Source: Enterobacter cloacae subsp. cloacae ATCC 13047 (GTDB taxonomy: Bacteria > Pseudomonadota > Gammaproteobacteria > Enterobacterales > Enterobacteriaceae). From it: a DNA stretch of 64,000 bases. Positions 1 to 9,134 of this stretch are shown here, piece by piece. The translations under genes and the position numbers were made by a program. Numbering within the stretch: the stretch's first letter is position 1; each line of letters starts with the position of its first letter. The stretch is taken from positions 4,426,216 through 4,490,215 of the forward strand of contig NC_014121.1 of NCBI RefSeq assembly GCF_000025565.1. Direction: 5' to 3'. Below the pieces are notes generated by a model. That model ran no database searches. It was not told the DNA's origin and saw only the letters and a program-made list of their open reading frames with translations.

Positions 1-443
1 ACCAGCTCAGCGCCGCCATCAGCCATTTTTCCGACCATAACCGCCGACAGGAGTACACCCTCACCGGCAAGGAGCGGCTCTGGCAAACGCCGACCCTGAC
101 GCTGGATCTTGAACCGGGCATCTCCGCCAGCGCGAATAGCCAGCGGGATACGCTCTATTACAACCCCGAGCGGGATCTGTCCGCGACGGCTGCGTTGTCC
201 GTCGATCATCAGCTGTACCGCTATTACGACACCCTCTGGAGCCAGCAACTGGTCGCCGGAGCCGGAGGATACTGGCAGAAAAATCAGTCTGCTGGCGCCA
301 TCACCCTGCTCGGCTACGGGCAACGCGTTCAATGGAACAACGTCGTGGATACCGGCGTGATGTTGAACTGGGATAAGCGCCCTTACGACGGCAAACGAGA
401 AAGCAATCTCGCCGTCACTTTCGATGCGACTTTACGGTTTTAA
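1..443 (+). CDS. pgaA: PgaA, C-terminal end of PNAG outer-membrane porin (partial)
   Basis: The reading frame is open from base 3 to a TAA at 441-443, with the 5' part lying outside the window. The visible 146 residues have alternating aromatic/polar strands and end in ...FDATLRF with a C-terminal phenylalanine, as expected for the last strands of an outer-membrane beta barrel. PgaA exports poly-beta-1,6-N-acetylglucosamine through the outer membrane. Identification rests mainly on context: the next gene, pgaB, starts two bases after the stop, and pgaC and pgaD follow in the standard order. The TPR-rich N-terminal half expected of PgaA cannot be checked here. Confidence 0.9.
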   Translation, partial: QLSAAISHFSDHNRRQEYTLTGKERLWQTPTLTLDLEPGISASANSQRDTLYYNPERDLSATAALSVDHQLYRYYDTLWSQQLVAGAGGYWQKNQSAGAITLLGYGQRVQWNNVVDTGVMLNWDKRPYDGKRESNLAVTFDATLRF

Positions 444-445
444 GG

Positions 446-2389
446 ATGAATATGTTGACCATTCGTTTTCCTGTGGGCCTGCTCATCATCGGCTGGTTAT
501 GCTTCAGCGCGAGCGTCTGCGCCCAGGCCATTTCGTTTATTTCGCCCAACGAGAGACCTCAGCCGGAAGCCAGTAAACCCTGGCCGAAGAATCACTTTCT
601 CGTGCTGGCCTATCACGATGTGGAAGATGACGCCGCCGATCAGCGCTATCTCTCCGTGCGGACCAGCGCCTTAAACGAGCAGATAAGCTGGCTTGTGCAT
701 AACGGGTATAACGCCATCAGCGTGCAGGATATTCTGGATGCCCACGACGGTAAAAAAACGCTGCCGCCAAAGGCCTTTCTGCTCAGTTTTGATGACGGCT
801 ACAGCAGTTTTTATACCCGCGTCTGGCCGTTGATCCAGGCCTGGAATGTGCCGGCGCTGTGGGCCCCGGTAGGCAGTTGGGTGGATACGCCAGCACATCA
901 AAACGTGAATTTTGGCGGTTTGATGACACCCCGGGACCGTTTCGCGACGTGGGACATGGTGCGCGAGTTAAGCCAGTCCCCGCTGATTGAGATCGGCTCG
1001 CATACCTGGGCTTCGCATTACGGTATACCGGCCAATCCACAGGGAAGCCGCGAACCGGCTATTGCCAGCCGCTTTTACGATAACGCGACAGGGCGTTACG
1101 AAACTGACCAGCAGTTCAGCCAGCGCATCGGCGATGACGTGCGGAAAGTCACCGAAAAAATCGCCCAGGTGACGGGCAAAGCGCCGCGTGCCTGGGTGTG
1201 GCCCTACGGTGCTGCCAACGGCACGTCGCTCGCCATTGCCAGAAAGCAGGGTTATCAGCTGGCCTTTACCCTTGAGGACGGGCTGGCAGATGTGCGTCAC
1301 CTCGACAACATCCCGCGCCTGTTAATCTCCGGGAATCCTTCGCTTAAAGCCTTTGCCAGCAGCATCGCGCAGATTCAGGAGACCGATCCTGTGCGCGTCA
1401 TGCATGTCGATCTGGATTACGTTTATGACCCCGATCCGGCTCAGCAGACCAAAAACATCAATACGCTGATCCAGCGGGTCTACGACATGAAAATCAGCCA
1501 TGTTTTCCTGCAGGCATTTTCCGATCCCCTCGGCAACGGCACGATTAACGCGCTCTACTTCCCCAACCGTCGGCTGCCCGTGCGTGCCGATCTCTTTAAC
1601 TTTGTCGCCTGGCAACTGCAAACCCGCGCGGGCGTAAAAGTCTACGCGTGGATGCCGGTTCTCTCGTTCGATCTCTCCCCTGCACTGCCGCGTGTGCAGC
1701 GTCGGGATCGGCAAACGGGCCAGGTACGCGTCGCCACCGAGCCCTATACCCGGCTTTCGCCGTGGGATCCGCAGGTTCGACAGCAGGTGACAGAAATCTA
1801 TGAAGATCTGGCCCGCTATGCCAGCTTCAATGGGATCTTGTTCCATGACGATGCGGTGCTGACGGATCAGGATGATGCCGGGCAGCAGACAACGCGCCAG
1901 AAAAGCCAGACGCTAATCGGGTTTACCCACGCCCTGAGCCTGGCGGTGAAGCATATCCGCGGTCCGCAGATAAAAACCGCGCGCAATATGTTCGCCCTGC
2001 CGATCCTAGATCCAGCGAGCGAGGCGTGGTTTGCGCAGAATCTTGATGACTTTCTGGCGGAGTATGACTGGACGGTGCCGATGGCCATGCCGCTGATGGA
2101 GTCCGTCCCGGCAGACGAGAGCAACGCCTGGCTAACGCGCCTGGTTAAGACCGTCGCCACTCGCCCCGGCGCGCTGAATAAAACCATTTTTGAGCTGCAG
2201 GCCCGTGACTGGGCGCAGACACCGCAACGCGCCGTACCCGATAGTCGCCTGGCGGAGTGGATGCGCGTGCTCCAGCTTAACGGCAGCAAACATTACGGTT
2301 ACTACCCCGACGATTTCATCCATAACCAACCTGATCTTTCCCGTATCAGGCCTGAATTCTCTTCGTACTGGTATCCTGACAATGACTGA
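446..2389 (+). CDS. pgaB: PgaB, PNAG N-deacetylase/glycoside hydrolase
   Basis: 647 residues; E. coli PgaB is about 672. It partially de-N-acetylates poly-N-acetylglucosamine in the periplasm so that PgaA can export it. The N-terminal polysaccharide-deacetylase domain shows the metal/catalytic motif SFDDGY (Asp116-Asp117) and the SHTWASH motif with His186 and His191. The C-terminal GH-like domain (about residues 310-647) has the conserved GILFHDDA acidic motif and WYPDND-type ending. The region after FHDDA is roughly 20 residues shorter than in E. coli. The signal peptide (residues 1-26) ends CFSASVCA/Q. Cys25 has Ala, not Leu, at -3, so a classical lipobox is not evident, whereas E. coli PgaB is a lipoprotein. 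The stop overlaps the pgaC start region. Confidence 0.96.
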   Translation: MNMLTIRFPVGLLIIGWLCFSASVCAQAISFISPNERPQPEASKPWPKNHFLVLAYHDVEDDAADQRYLSVRTSALNEQISWLVHNGYNAISVQDILDAHDGKKTLPPKAFLLSFDDGYSSFYTRVWPLIQAWNVPALWAPVGSWVDTPAHQNVNFGGLMTPRDRFATWDMVRELSQSPLIEIGSHTWASHYGIPANPQGSREPAIASRFYDNATGRYETDQQFSQRIGDDVRKVTEKIAQVTGKAPRAWVWPYGAANGTSLAIARKQGYQLAFTLEDGLADVRHLDNIPRLLISGNPSLKAFASSIAQIQETDPVRVMHVDLDYVYDPDPAQQTKNINTLIQRVYDMKISHVFLQAFSDPLGNGTINALYFPNRRLPVRADLFNFVAWQLQTRAGVKVYAWMPVLSFDLSPALPRVQRRDRQTGQVRVATEPYTRLSPWDPQVRQQVTEIYEDLARYASFNGILFHDDAVLTDQDDAGQQTTRQKSQTLIGFTHALSLAVKHIRGPQIKTARNMFALPILDPASEAWFAQNLDDFLAEYDWTVPMAMPLMESVPADESNAWLTRLVKTVATRPGALNKTIFELQARDWAQTPQRAVPDSRLAEWMRVLQLNGSKHYGYYPDDFIHNQPDLSRIRPEFSSYWYPDND

Positions 2390-3713
2390 TCGCCTTATCG
2401 CCTTCTCAATTTTATGCCTGGTATTTGGGTTGCCATTAGGCGTGGCCGCCCTCTTTACTGGCGAACTGATTCTGGATTTTGTCTTCTTCTGGCCCCTGTT
2501 CATGTCCGTATTCTGGATCACCGGGGGGCTCTATTTCTGGTTTCAGCTTGAACGACACTGGTCATGGAACAGAAAAACGCCCGCCCCGACGTTAGAGGGC
2601 GATCCGTTAATTTCGATCCTCATTCCCTGTTTCAATGAGGAACGCAACGCCCGGGAGACGATCGGTGCCGCGCTGGCCCAGCGTTACCCGAATATTGAGG
2701 TCATCGCCATCAACGATGGTTCTTCCGATAACACCGCGCAGGTGCTGCAACAGCTGGCGCAGGAGCAGCCGCGACTGCGCGTCATTCATCTGGCGGAGAA
2801 TCAGGGGAAAGCCGTGGCGCTGAAAGCGGGCGCAGCGGCGGCCCGGGGAGACCTTCTGGTCTGTATTGATGGCGATGCCCTGCTCGATCGCGATACCGCC
2901 GCTTATCTGGTTGCCCCGCTGATCCAATACCCCCACGTGGGCGCCGTGACCGGGAACCCGCGTATTCGCACGCGCTCCACGTTGATTGGCCGCATTCAGG
3001 TGGGCGAATTCTCCTCCATCATAGGGCTCATTAAACGCACGCAGCGGATCTATGGCCGGGTCTTTACCGTCTCTGGCGTCATCGCGGCCTTTCGCCGTCA
3101 GGCGCTGGCGGACGTGGGATACTGGAGCCCGGATATGATCACCGAAGATATCGACATCAGCTGGAAGCTTCAGCTTCGCCACTGGGATATTTTTTTCGAG
3201 CCGCGCGCGCTGTGCTGGATCCTGATGCCGGAGACGCTAAAAGGGCTGTGGAAACAGCGCCTGCGCTGGGCTCAGGGCGGCGCGGAGGTGTTTCTGGTCA
3301 ATCTTCGCAAGATCCTGCGCTGGGAGCATCATCGCATGTGGCCGCTGTTTTTAGAGTACGCCCTGTCAACGCTGTGGGCGTTTGCGTATGCGGTGACGGT
3401 GCTGTTATTTATCATCAGCTCCCTCACGCCGCTCCCGGCAAACCTGACCGTCACGAGCCTGTTCCCGCCGGAATTCACCGGGCTCCTGCTGGGGGTGATG
3501 TGCCTGCTGCAGTTCCTCGTCAGTTTGTATATCGAGCGACGCTATGAACGTAACGTGGCGAGTTCGCTTTTCTGGATCATCTGGTTTCCGATGGTGTACT
3601 GGATGATCGGCCTGTTCACCACCCTCGTCGCCTTCCCAAAGGTCATGCTTAAACGCCAGCGCTCACGCGCGCGCTGGATCAGTCCGGACAGAGGTAAAGG
3701 GAGCATTCAATGA
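2382..3713 (+). CDS. pgaC: PgaC, PNAG synthase (GT2 glycosyltransferase)
   Basis: 443 residues from ATG 2382, which overlaps the last 8 bases of pgaB. Longer in-frame starts would run far into pgaB and were rejected; the protein from 2382 begins directly with the first membrane segments, as in E. coli PgaC (441 aa). It polymerises UDP-GlcNAc into poly-beta-1,6-GlcNAc at the inner membrane. Visible processive GT2 motifs are INDGSSDNT, the CIDGDA DxD motif, the TEDIDISW motif (catalytic base) and QRLRWAQGG (QxxRW). Two membrane segments precede the catalytic domain, and three or so follow it. PgaD is the obligate partner and is encoded immediately downstream. Confidence 0.97.
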   Translation: MTDRLIAFSILCLVFGLPLGVAALFTGELILDFVFFWPLFMSVFWITGGLYFWFQLERHWSWNRKTPAPTLEGDPLISILIPCFNEERNARETIGAALAQRYPNIEVIAINDGSSDNTAQVLQQLAQEQPRLRVIHLAENQGKAVALKAGAAAARGDLLVCIDGDALLDRDTAAYLVAPLIQYPHVGAVTGNPRIRTRSTLIGRIQVGEFSSIIGLIKRTQRIYGRVFTVSGVIAAFRRQALADVGYWSPDMITEDIDISWKLQLRHWDIFFEPRALCWILMPETLKGLWKQRLRWAQGGAEVFLVNLRKILRWEHHRMWPLFLEYALSTLWAFAYAVTVLLFIISSLTPLPANLTVTSLFPPEFTGLLLGVMCLLQFLVSLYIERRYERNVASSLFWIIWFPMVYWMIGLFTTLVAFPKVMLKRQRSRARWISPDRGKGSIQ

Positions 3714-4138
3714 ACGAAAACACGTTAATCCTGACTGAACATCGGCTGGTGCCCCGGCTGTTTGATGCAGCGTTAACCCTGCTGGCCTGGGGAGGATTTC
3801 TCTTTTTCCTCTATGCCAACCTGTGGATGCAGATAACCAACGAGAGCGACTACCGCTGGGGCGTGATTATTGCCTCCTTTAAGACGGTGCTGATCTATTT
3901 GCTGATCGCCGCGCTAAACGGCTGGCTGCTGATCCTGTGGTATCAATATAATCGCCGCCGCGCGCATGCAAGACGACATCGCCGCCCTGCAACGCTTAAG
4001 CACGACGAGCTGGCCCGCAGCTTTAACGTGACGCCGCAAATCATCTCTGAGATGAGCCAGTACAATTTACTGACGGTCTATCATGACCAGATCGGCCGCA
4101 TCATTGATTTGAAAATCAGTCAGCAGGACGAGGAATAA
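3710..4138 (+). CDS. pgaD: PgaD, PNAG synthase accessory membrane protein
   Basis: 142 residues (E. coli 137). The start overlaps the pgaC stop by 4 bases (ATGA), indicating translational coupling. It has two transmembrane helices, about residues 16-42 and 52-82, followed by an arginine/histidine-rich cytoplasmic stretch ([11 protein letters not shown]). PgaD is required with PgaC for PNAG synthesis, and in E. coli the pair responds allosterically to cyclic-di-GMP. That property is known for the family, not visible here. It is the last gene of the pga operon, and an 11-bp hairpin lies just after its stop. Confidence 0.94.
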   Translation: MNENTLILTEHRLVPRLFDAALTLLAWGGFLFFLYANLWMQITNESDYRWGVIIASFKTVLIYLLIAALNGWLLILWYQYNRRRAHARRHRRPATLKHDELARSFNVTPQIISEMSQYNLLTVYHDQIGRIIDLKISQQDEE

Positions 4139-4145
4139 ACCTCAG

Positions 4146-4172
4146 GCATCCGCAGGTTCTCCCTGCGGATGC
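4146..4172. terminator. hairpin between convergent pgaD and gss
   Basis: A perfect 11-bp inverted repeat (GCATCCGCAGG and its complement) with a TTCTC loop sits between the pgaD stop and the gss stop. There is no strong T-run on either side, so it is best read as a shared hairpin between convergent genes, possibly a weak bidirectional terminator. Confidence 0.55.
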
Positions 4173-4185
4173 TGATTCTACCCGG

Positions 4186-6048
4186 TTACTTATCCTTCAC
4201 TACAATCAGCGGTTCAATATCGCTCTCTTTTTTCACCACCAGCGTTTCATCCCCACGCAGGCAGGTTCCGCCGTAATTCCCGCCCACGGTAAAGGTACAG
4301 ACCTGAATATATTTGCCGTCCACCTTCGGCAAACACCACAGCTGCTGATAGATATTCTTGCGATCGACAAACTTGCCGCTGGATTTATCCAGCAGTTCAT
4401 CCTGGGCGCTGATCAGATCGATATTACTGCCGCAACGGCCGGCAATGGGTTTGACGGCATAACCTGTCTGCTTCAGCAGCGCGTTAACCTCAAAATCGGT
4501 ATCGAGCAGGTAGCGGTGGTTCGGGAACAGCTGCCACAGCACCGGCAGGATCGCCTTATTGCCAGGGATCACCGTCCACAGCGGTTCAAACACCAGCACT
4601 TCCGGGCGCAGCAGGACGTCAATCAGCCGCACCTCGCCTGCCGGGTGACCGGTGCGGATTGGCACGGCAGCGTATTCGGTTTCGCTGACCTCCCGAATCT
4701 GCTCGATTGCCGTCTCCCACGCCCAGGTTTTCCACACGCAGTTGACGTGGCGACCTTCGTCGTCGATTAACTGCCCGGCAGCATCCCAGCTCAGCGCGCC
4801 CAGACCGTGCAGAATTTTGGTCTCAAACCCGGCCTGCAGCAGCGAGCGCTGAATGAAGAGCGCGTGATAATCCTCTTCGACATCGTTGTCCTGCATGATG
4901 TGCACGAACGGACGCGCATGGCTGTGTTTCCACGCCCCGGTCAACTCTTCCAGCAGACCTTCTGCCGGGTTGTGCCCATTGCCGCGATAGCCGTTTTTGA
5001 CCCACTCTTCCAGAATTAACCCGCCCTCGGTGTGGCAGGAGGCGGAATCAGCGTTGTACTCGTAAACCTTAATGCCGCGCTCATCCATACAGAAATCCAT
5101 ACGACCGGTGATCATATGGTGGCGACGCCACTGCCAGGAGAGACGCAGGCGCGGCCAGAGGATTTTGGGGATATCGAAAAGCGCCAGTAAGTTATCATCT
5201 TTCAGCACTTTGTCGGTGGCATGCAGGTACATCAGATGCAGTTCATTGGTCGCTTTAATCAGCTCCTGCTCGGCGCTTTCGGTAATCGTGAAATAGTGGC
5301 AGGGATCGTTATTAATAACGTGGCCGTTGGCGCGGATGTAGGCCTGCTGCAGGGCGTCATTTTCGTTGAGCCATTTTCCGTCGTATTGACGTTTATTCTT
5401 CAACCGCGCACCGCTGATTTTCAGCAGTTCGCCGTCAGGTTCGGGCTGGAGAATGCTGTGCTCCGTGTCGTCCGTCTGGATCATCCAGCCAAGGATTTCG
5501 GTATCGCTGAAGGTGTCATGAAGCGTGTAACAGCCGTTCTCAACGGTCATGCGCAGTTCGCGGGTCCACTGCTGTCCGAGCGGAAGCGGGGAGTGAATAA
5601 CATTCTGCTCGGCAATGCGGACCTTACCATCCAAAAGCTGGGTGATTATTGCGACATGGCCGGTTTCATGGAACTCGCCGCCCTTTTGCCAGATGAGCAG
5701 CGCCCCGGCCTGCGGCGCGCGTTTCGAGCCGTTGGCAAAAGCCTGTAACGGCAGAATATTATCGTTCACCACCTGGCGCAAAAAACGCAGGGAGAAGATC
5801 TCCCACGCCATCCCGACATCGGTAAACACAAAGCCATAGTTGAGGAACAGAAAACGGCGGGCGAACTCTACACACTGCCACTTGTGGCCCATGTATTCGT
5901 TGCCGATATAGCTGCGGAAATCCGCGTCTTGCGGGTACTTACGCGGGTCCAGACTGCCGTAATTTGAAGAGTAAATCGCCACGCCACCGGGCGCATAGCC
6001 TAACAACGTCCCGAATGGCGCATCACTGCTTAACTTTCCTTTACGCAT
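4186..6048 (-). CDS. gss: bifunctional glutathionylspermidine synthetase/amidase
   Basis: 620 residues. It makes and hydrolyses glutathionylspermidine from glutathione, spermidine and ATP in the cytoplasm. The N-terminal CHAP-type amidase domain (about 1-200) has the nucleophile Cys59 in KWQCVEFARR and His131 in ETGHVAII, at the same numbers as in the E. coli enzyme. The C-terminal ATP-grasp synthetase domain (about 205-620) contains MDFCMDERGIKVYEYNADSASCH and the AGRCGSNIDL and NYGGTCLRGDE motifs. It is divergent from yghU, as in E. coli. A shorter relative, ygiC at 53095, keeps only the synthetase-like domain. Confidence 0.97.
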   Translation of the reverse strand: MRKGKLSSDAPFGTLLGYAPGGVAIYSSNYGSLDPRKYPQDADFRSYIGNEYMGHKWQCVEFARRFLFLNYGFVFTDVGMAWEIFSLRFLRQVVNDNILPLQAFANGSKRAPQAGALLIWQKGGEFHETGHVAIITQLLDGKVRIAEQNVIHSPLPLGQQWTRELRMTVENGCYTLHDTFSDTEILGWMIQTDDTEHSILQPEPDGELLKISGARLKNKRQYDGKWLNENDALQQAYIRANGHVINNDPCHYFTITESAEQELIKATNELHLMYLHATDKVLKDDNLLALFDIPKILWPRLRLSWQWRRHHMITGRMDFCMDERGIKVYEYNADSASCHTEGGLILEEWVKNGYRGNGHNPAEGLLEELTGAWKHSHARPFVHIMQDNDVEEDYHALFIQRSLLQAGFETKILHGLGALSWDAAGQLIDDEGRHVNCVWKTWAWETAIEQIREVSETEYAAVPIRTGHPAGEVRLIDVLLRPEVLVFEPLWTVIPGNKAILPVLWQLFPNHRYLLDTDFEVNALLKQTGYAVKPIAGRCGSNIDLISAQDELLDKSSGKFVDRKNIYQQLWCLPKVDGKYIQVCTFTVGGNYGGTCLRGDETLVVKKESDIEPLIVVKDK

Positions 6049-6231
6049 GTATCCAACCTAAAACAGGCAGGCGGCAATTTTTGGAAGGGTTGTCGTCGTC
6101 TGCACGTTGTAATTAACCTGACAGAGGTAGGGTTATCATACACCTCCCCTGACCTTTGCGCTCAGTTCGTTAAACGGTCTATTCATCTCCTGCTACACTG
6201 CCTCAACACATCACAAAAAAGGCAGGTCAAC

Positions 6232-7101
6232 ATGTCAGACGAAAATACCTATCAGCCACCCAAAGTGTGGGAATGGAAAAAGAACGGCGGCGGGGCGTTC
6301 GCCAACATCAACCGTCCTGTTTCTGGTGCCACGCATGAGAAAGATCTGCCCGTCGGTTCGCACCCGCTACAGCTTTACTCCCTGGGCACGCCGAACGGCC
6401 AGAAAGTGACGATCATGCTCGAAGAGCTGCTGGCGCTGGGCGTAACGGGCGCGGAGTACGACGCGTGGCTGATCCGCATCGGTGAAGGCGATCAGTTCTC
6501 CAGTGGCTTTGTTGAGGTGAACCCGAACTCGAAAATACCGGCGCTTCGTGACCACTCCACCACCCCGCCAACGCGCGTATTTGAATCCGGCAACATTCTG
6601 CTCTATCTGGCAGAGAAGTTCGGGCATTTCCTGCCAAAAGATCCGGCTGGCCGCACGGAAACCCTGAACTGGCTGTTCTGGCTGCAGGGCGCGGCCCCGT
6701 TCCTCGGTGGCGGTTTCGGCCATTTCTACAACTATGCGCCGGTGAAGATCGAGTACGCGATTGACCGCTTCACGATGGAAGCCAAGCGCCTGTTCGACGT
6801 GCTGGATAAACAGCTCGCCCGCGGCCGCTACGTGGCGGGTGAAGAATACACCATCGCCGATATGGCGGTCTGGCCGTGGTTTGGCTGCGTGGCGCTGGGC
6901 AGCGTCTACAACGCCGCCGAGTTCCTGGACGCAGAAAAGTACACCAACGTCCAGCGCTGGGCGAAAGACGTAGCGAACCGCCCTGCCGTGAAGCGCGGAC
7001 GGATTGTGAACCGCACCAACGGTGAGCTTAACGAGCAACTCCACGAACGCCACGCGGCGAGCGACTTCGAGACCAAAACCGAAGATAAGCGTCAGGCGTG
7101 A
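6232..7101 (+). CDS. yghU: YghU, GST-like disulfide-bond oxidoreductase
   Basis: 289 residues, matching the E. coli length of about 288. It belongs to the Nu-class glutathione transferase family, which binds two glutathiones and reduces disulfides. The thioredoxin-like N domain has LYSLGTPNGQKVTIMLEE, the cis-proline motif SKIPALRD and the glutathione-contacting motif FESGNILLYLAEKF. The helical C domain includes YTIADMAVWPW. An AGG Shine-Dalgarno precedes ATG 6232. In E. coli the hybOABCDEFG hydrogenase genes lie nearby between yghU and gpr; they are absent here. Confidence 0.96.
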   Translation: MSDENTYQPPKVWEWKKNGGGAFANINRPVSGATHEKDLPVGSHPLQLYSLGTPNGQKVTIMLEELLALGVTGAEYDAWLIRIGEGDQFSSGFVEVNPNSKIPALRDHSTTPPTRVFESGNILLYLAEKFGHFLPKDPAGRTETLNWLFWLQGAAPFLGGGFGHFYNYAPVKIEYAIDRFTMEAKRLFDVLDKQLARGRYVAGEEYTIADMAVWPWFGCVALGSVYNAAEFLDAEKYTNVQRWAKDVANRPAVKRGRIVNRTNGELNEQLHERHAASDFETKTEDKRQA

Positions 7102-7108
7102 TGCAATG

Positions 7109-7128
7109 CCGGGCGGGTAACCGCCCGG
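7109..7128. terminator. GC hairpin after yghU
   Basis: A perfect 8-bp stem (CCGGGCGG/CCGCCCGG) with a GTAA loop begins 7 bases after the yghU stop. There is no T-run, so it could act as a terminator, an mRNA-stabilising hairpin or a REP-like unit. Confidence 0.5.
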
Positions 7129-7261
7129 CCAGGCAAATCCTTGCCCAGGGCATGATTAGCTTAAGGGTTGGGCCGGTATTACTGGCACTATGCGGACGTT
7201 TTTCTCCAGCCAGACGGCGAGAAGCGACGTTTCAACCGACAGCAGTCACAAAGGATTTGTT

Positions 7262-7594
7262 ATGAAATCAATCAATACAGCGCTGGTGATCAGCATCCTT
7301 CTTTTTTCTACCTCAGGTATGGCGATGGATAAAACCGCCGCCGGTGCGGTAGCAGGCGCGGCGATTGGGGCGGCCACAGGTAAAGATCTGAAATCCACCG
7401 TAGGCGGCGCGGTCGTAGGTGCAGGCACGGGTGCGATGTTCAAAAACGGTGACAAAGGTAAAGCCGCGCGTAAAGGCGGTGCCGTAGGCGCTGTTGTTGG
7501 TGCAGGTGCCGCTGCCGTAACGGGCAACAGCGTACTGAAAGGTGCAGCTGTCGGTGCGGGTTCAGGCGCGCTGATTGGTGAAGCGACGCACTGA
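7262..7594 (+). CDS. small secreted glycine-zipper protein
   Basis: 110 residues from ATG 7262, preceded by AAAGGA. A longer in-frame start at 7190 was rejected because this one puts a signal peptide at the N-terminus (residues 1-20, cleavage after SGMA). The mature protein is almost entirely repeats of small residues in a glycine-zipper pattern (AVAGAAIGAATG, GAVVGAGTGA, GAVGAVVGAGAAAV, GAAVGAGSGALIG), separated by two short lysine-rich turns. Such zippers form membrane-associated helical hairpins in YMGG/OmpA-like small envelope proteins. It is monocistronic with its own terminator. I cannot assign a specific function. Confidence 0.82.
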   Translation: MKSINTALVISILLFSTSGMAMDKTAAGAVAGAAIGAATGKDLKSTVGGAVVGAGTGAMFKNGDKGKAARKGGAVGAVVGAGAAAVTGNSVLKGAAVGAGSGALIGEATH

Positions 7595-7635
7595 TAAACG
7601 CCGTAGGTCTGCATTTCAAACCGATATGATAAAGA

Positions 7636-7660
7636 AACCCAGCTATTACGCTGGGTTTTT
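7636..7660 (+). terminator. rho-independent terminator of the glycine-zipper gene
   Basis: Stem ACCCAGC/GCTGGGT with a TATTAC loop is followed directly by TTTTT, 41 bases after the stop of the glycine-zipper gene. Confidence 0.88.
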
Positions 7661-7866
7661 ATATTCTCTCGGTTCCGATTGAGAAACAGGAAGTATTGCC
7701 GCAATCGTTACGGGTAGCCCCCTGCTTGCGGTTTCCTTATGTACTGAACTTTCTTCGGTAAGTTTTCAGCGTCCATTCTCCGTAATTTCTTTTATTTTGC
7801 TTACGCTGGTCACCTGGGGATTATTGGTCTGATACTGTATACTTTCGCCTGATTAGGGAGGACGTG

Positions 7867-8190
7867 ATGGCTATCAGTGAGAAAGACCTGCTTGAGGCGG
7901 GTTTCAGCAAAAGCGAAGTAGACAATTTACAGGGCCGACTCACAGCAGCCGGAGGCACAATGCAGCATCTCATCGATGCGCTCTCACGGCGCTTCCGAGT
8001 TTCGGTATGGGTCACGGTCGCGCTGGTTCTGGTTATGCTGGTCACCCTTATCATCGGCAGCCTGACACACATTCTTTCCGGGGGCATGAGTTCCCTTGTT
8101 GTCCTGATCATCGCCTGGGTGACCTTTCCACCAGTTCTGGGCTGGAAAGCATTCCGCCTGCAAAAGACTATTTCCCGGCAGGCTCGATAG
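7867..8190 (+). CDS. small two-helix inner-membrane protein, possible immunity protein
   Basis: 107 residues from ATG 7867; an in-frame GTG at 7864 lies too close to the AGGGAGG Shine-Dalgarno at 7855-7861. Residues 1-43 are soluble and helical, followed by two membrane segments at about 46-70 and 75-93 and a basic tail. I do not recognise a family. Its 3' end overlaps the last 23 bases of the convergent DUF4225-like gene on the other strand. Small multi-helix membrane proteins encoded convergently with a membrane-active toxin are typical of pore-forming colicin immunity genes, so an immunity role is a reasonable inference but no more. Confidence 0.7.
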   Translation: MAISEKDLLEAGFSKSEVDNLQGRLTAAGGTMQHLIDALSRRFRVSVWVTVALVLVMLVTLIIGSLTHILSGGMSSLVVLIIAWVTFPPVLGWKAFRLQKTISRQAR

Positions 8191-8971
8191 TCAGTAAATC
8201 AAGCGCCACTTTGGCTTTAACACCCCATCCCGCAATTTTAAGCGCCATCGCGGGACGTGGCGTATCGGATACTTTCCTGAAGAAATCGGGCCTGGTCCAG
8301 TACCACAGCCGTTGTGCTTCGGGTTTCAGCCTCAGACCATACGCGCCGTAGACTTCACTGAAGAGCGTGACAGCCTTATAGGTCCCCAGCCCTTGCTGCC
8401 GGCTGAAGCCCAGGAATTCTGCGACCTCCATCGAGCCGTCAGCGAAAATTCCCTCCGTTTGCTTATCACCGAGGAGGTTGTGTGCGGCCTCACGTGAAAT
8501 AGTGTTAAGCCCGTTAACAACAATCACGGCACCGGCCACCACGCCCACCGGCGTCATGGAGGACATCATGACGATCCCGCCAAAGATAGCCGCCCCTGCT
8601 ACCACCACGTCAACAGCCGAGATGATGTAGCCCACAATTTTGTTCTCGTCCCGGACAACCTTCACCTCGGCATAGAGTTTTGCATAGCCGGTTTTAAGAG
8701 CACGGGACTGTTCAAGCAGACTGGTATTCTCAGCACGCAATGCCTGCAGACAGGCCATACAGTCATCATCCGTTTTTGCCCGGCGTGCGGCCTCAAATTG
8801 AGCCATGATGAATGCCCTGATCTCATCTACAAACTGAATCCGGATAAAACCATCCTGAAGATGCATAGCCGCTACCGTATTGGCCGTATTAACCAGTTTC
8901 CTGGCCTCCAGGTTGATCATAGTTTCTGCCCAGGCACGGGGGTTCTGGCCGGGTAAAAGCAACGTGTCCAT
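8168..8971 (-). CDS. DUF4225-like protein with hydrophobic hairpin, candidate membrane-active toxin
   Basis: 267 residues; a GAGG Shine-Dalgarno lies 7 bases before ATG 8971. The first ~110 residues are helical and charged, with a CMAC pair at 71-74. Residues about 112-154 are a long glycine/alanine/valine-rich hydrophobic hairpin. The C-terminal ~110 residues are soluble and aromatic (LWYWTRPDFFRKVSDTPRPAM). From memory this resembles DUF4225 proteins, which occur sporadically in enterobacteria; I cannot confirm this without a profile search. There is no signal peptide and no secretion-system gene beside it. Its convergent, 3'-overlapping neighbour is a small membrane protein. A toxin/immunity pair is possible, and an orphan membrane protein is the alternative. 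Confidence 0.7.
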   Translation of the reverse strand: MDTLLLPGQNPRAWAETMINLEARKLVNTANTVAAMHLQDGFIRIQFVDEIRAFIMAQFEAARRAKTDDDCMACLQALRAENTSLLEQSRALKTGYAKLYAEVKVVRDENKIVGYIISAVDVVVAGAAIFGGIVMMSSMTPVGVVAGAVIVVNGLNTISREAAHNLLGDKQTEGIFADGSMEVAEFLGFSRQQGLGTYKAVTLFSEVYGAYGLRLKPEAQRLWYWTRPDFFRKVSDTPRPAMALKIAGWGVKAKVALDLLTIEPAGK

Positions 8972-9106
8972 TTATTGCCTCGCTTATCGGTTTTTGAAAG
9001 CATATTCCCGAAACGATTTTTGACAACAAATAATAGCGTTGAAATTCCCCTGTCCGTCGCCCACTGAGTGAAAACTTGCCACCACATTCCTGAGAACAAT
9101 CCGGTG

Positions 9107-9129
9107 AAAGGCCGCACGAGGCGGCCTTT
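9107..9129 (-). terminator. terminator of the chemoreceptor gene
   Basis: Perfect 9-bp stem AAAGGCCGC/GCGGCCTTT with a 5-base loop, six bases beyond the stop of the chemoreceptor gene on the minus strand. Confidence 0.75.
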
Positions 9130-9134
9130 ACATG

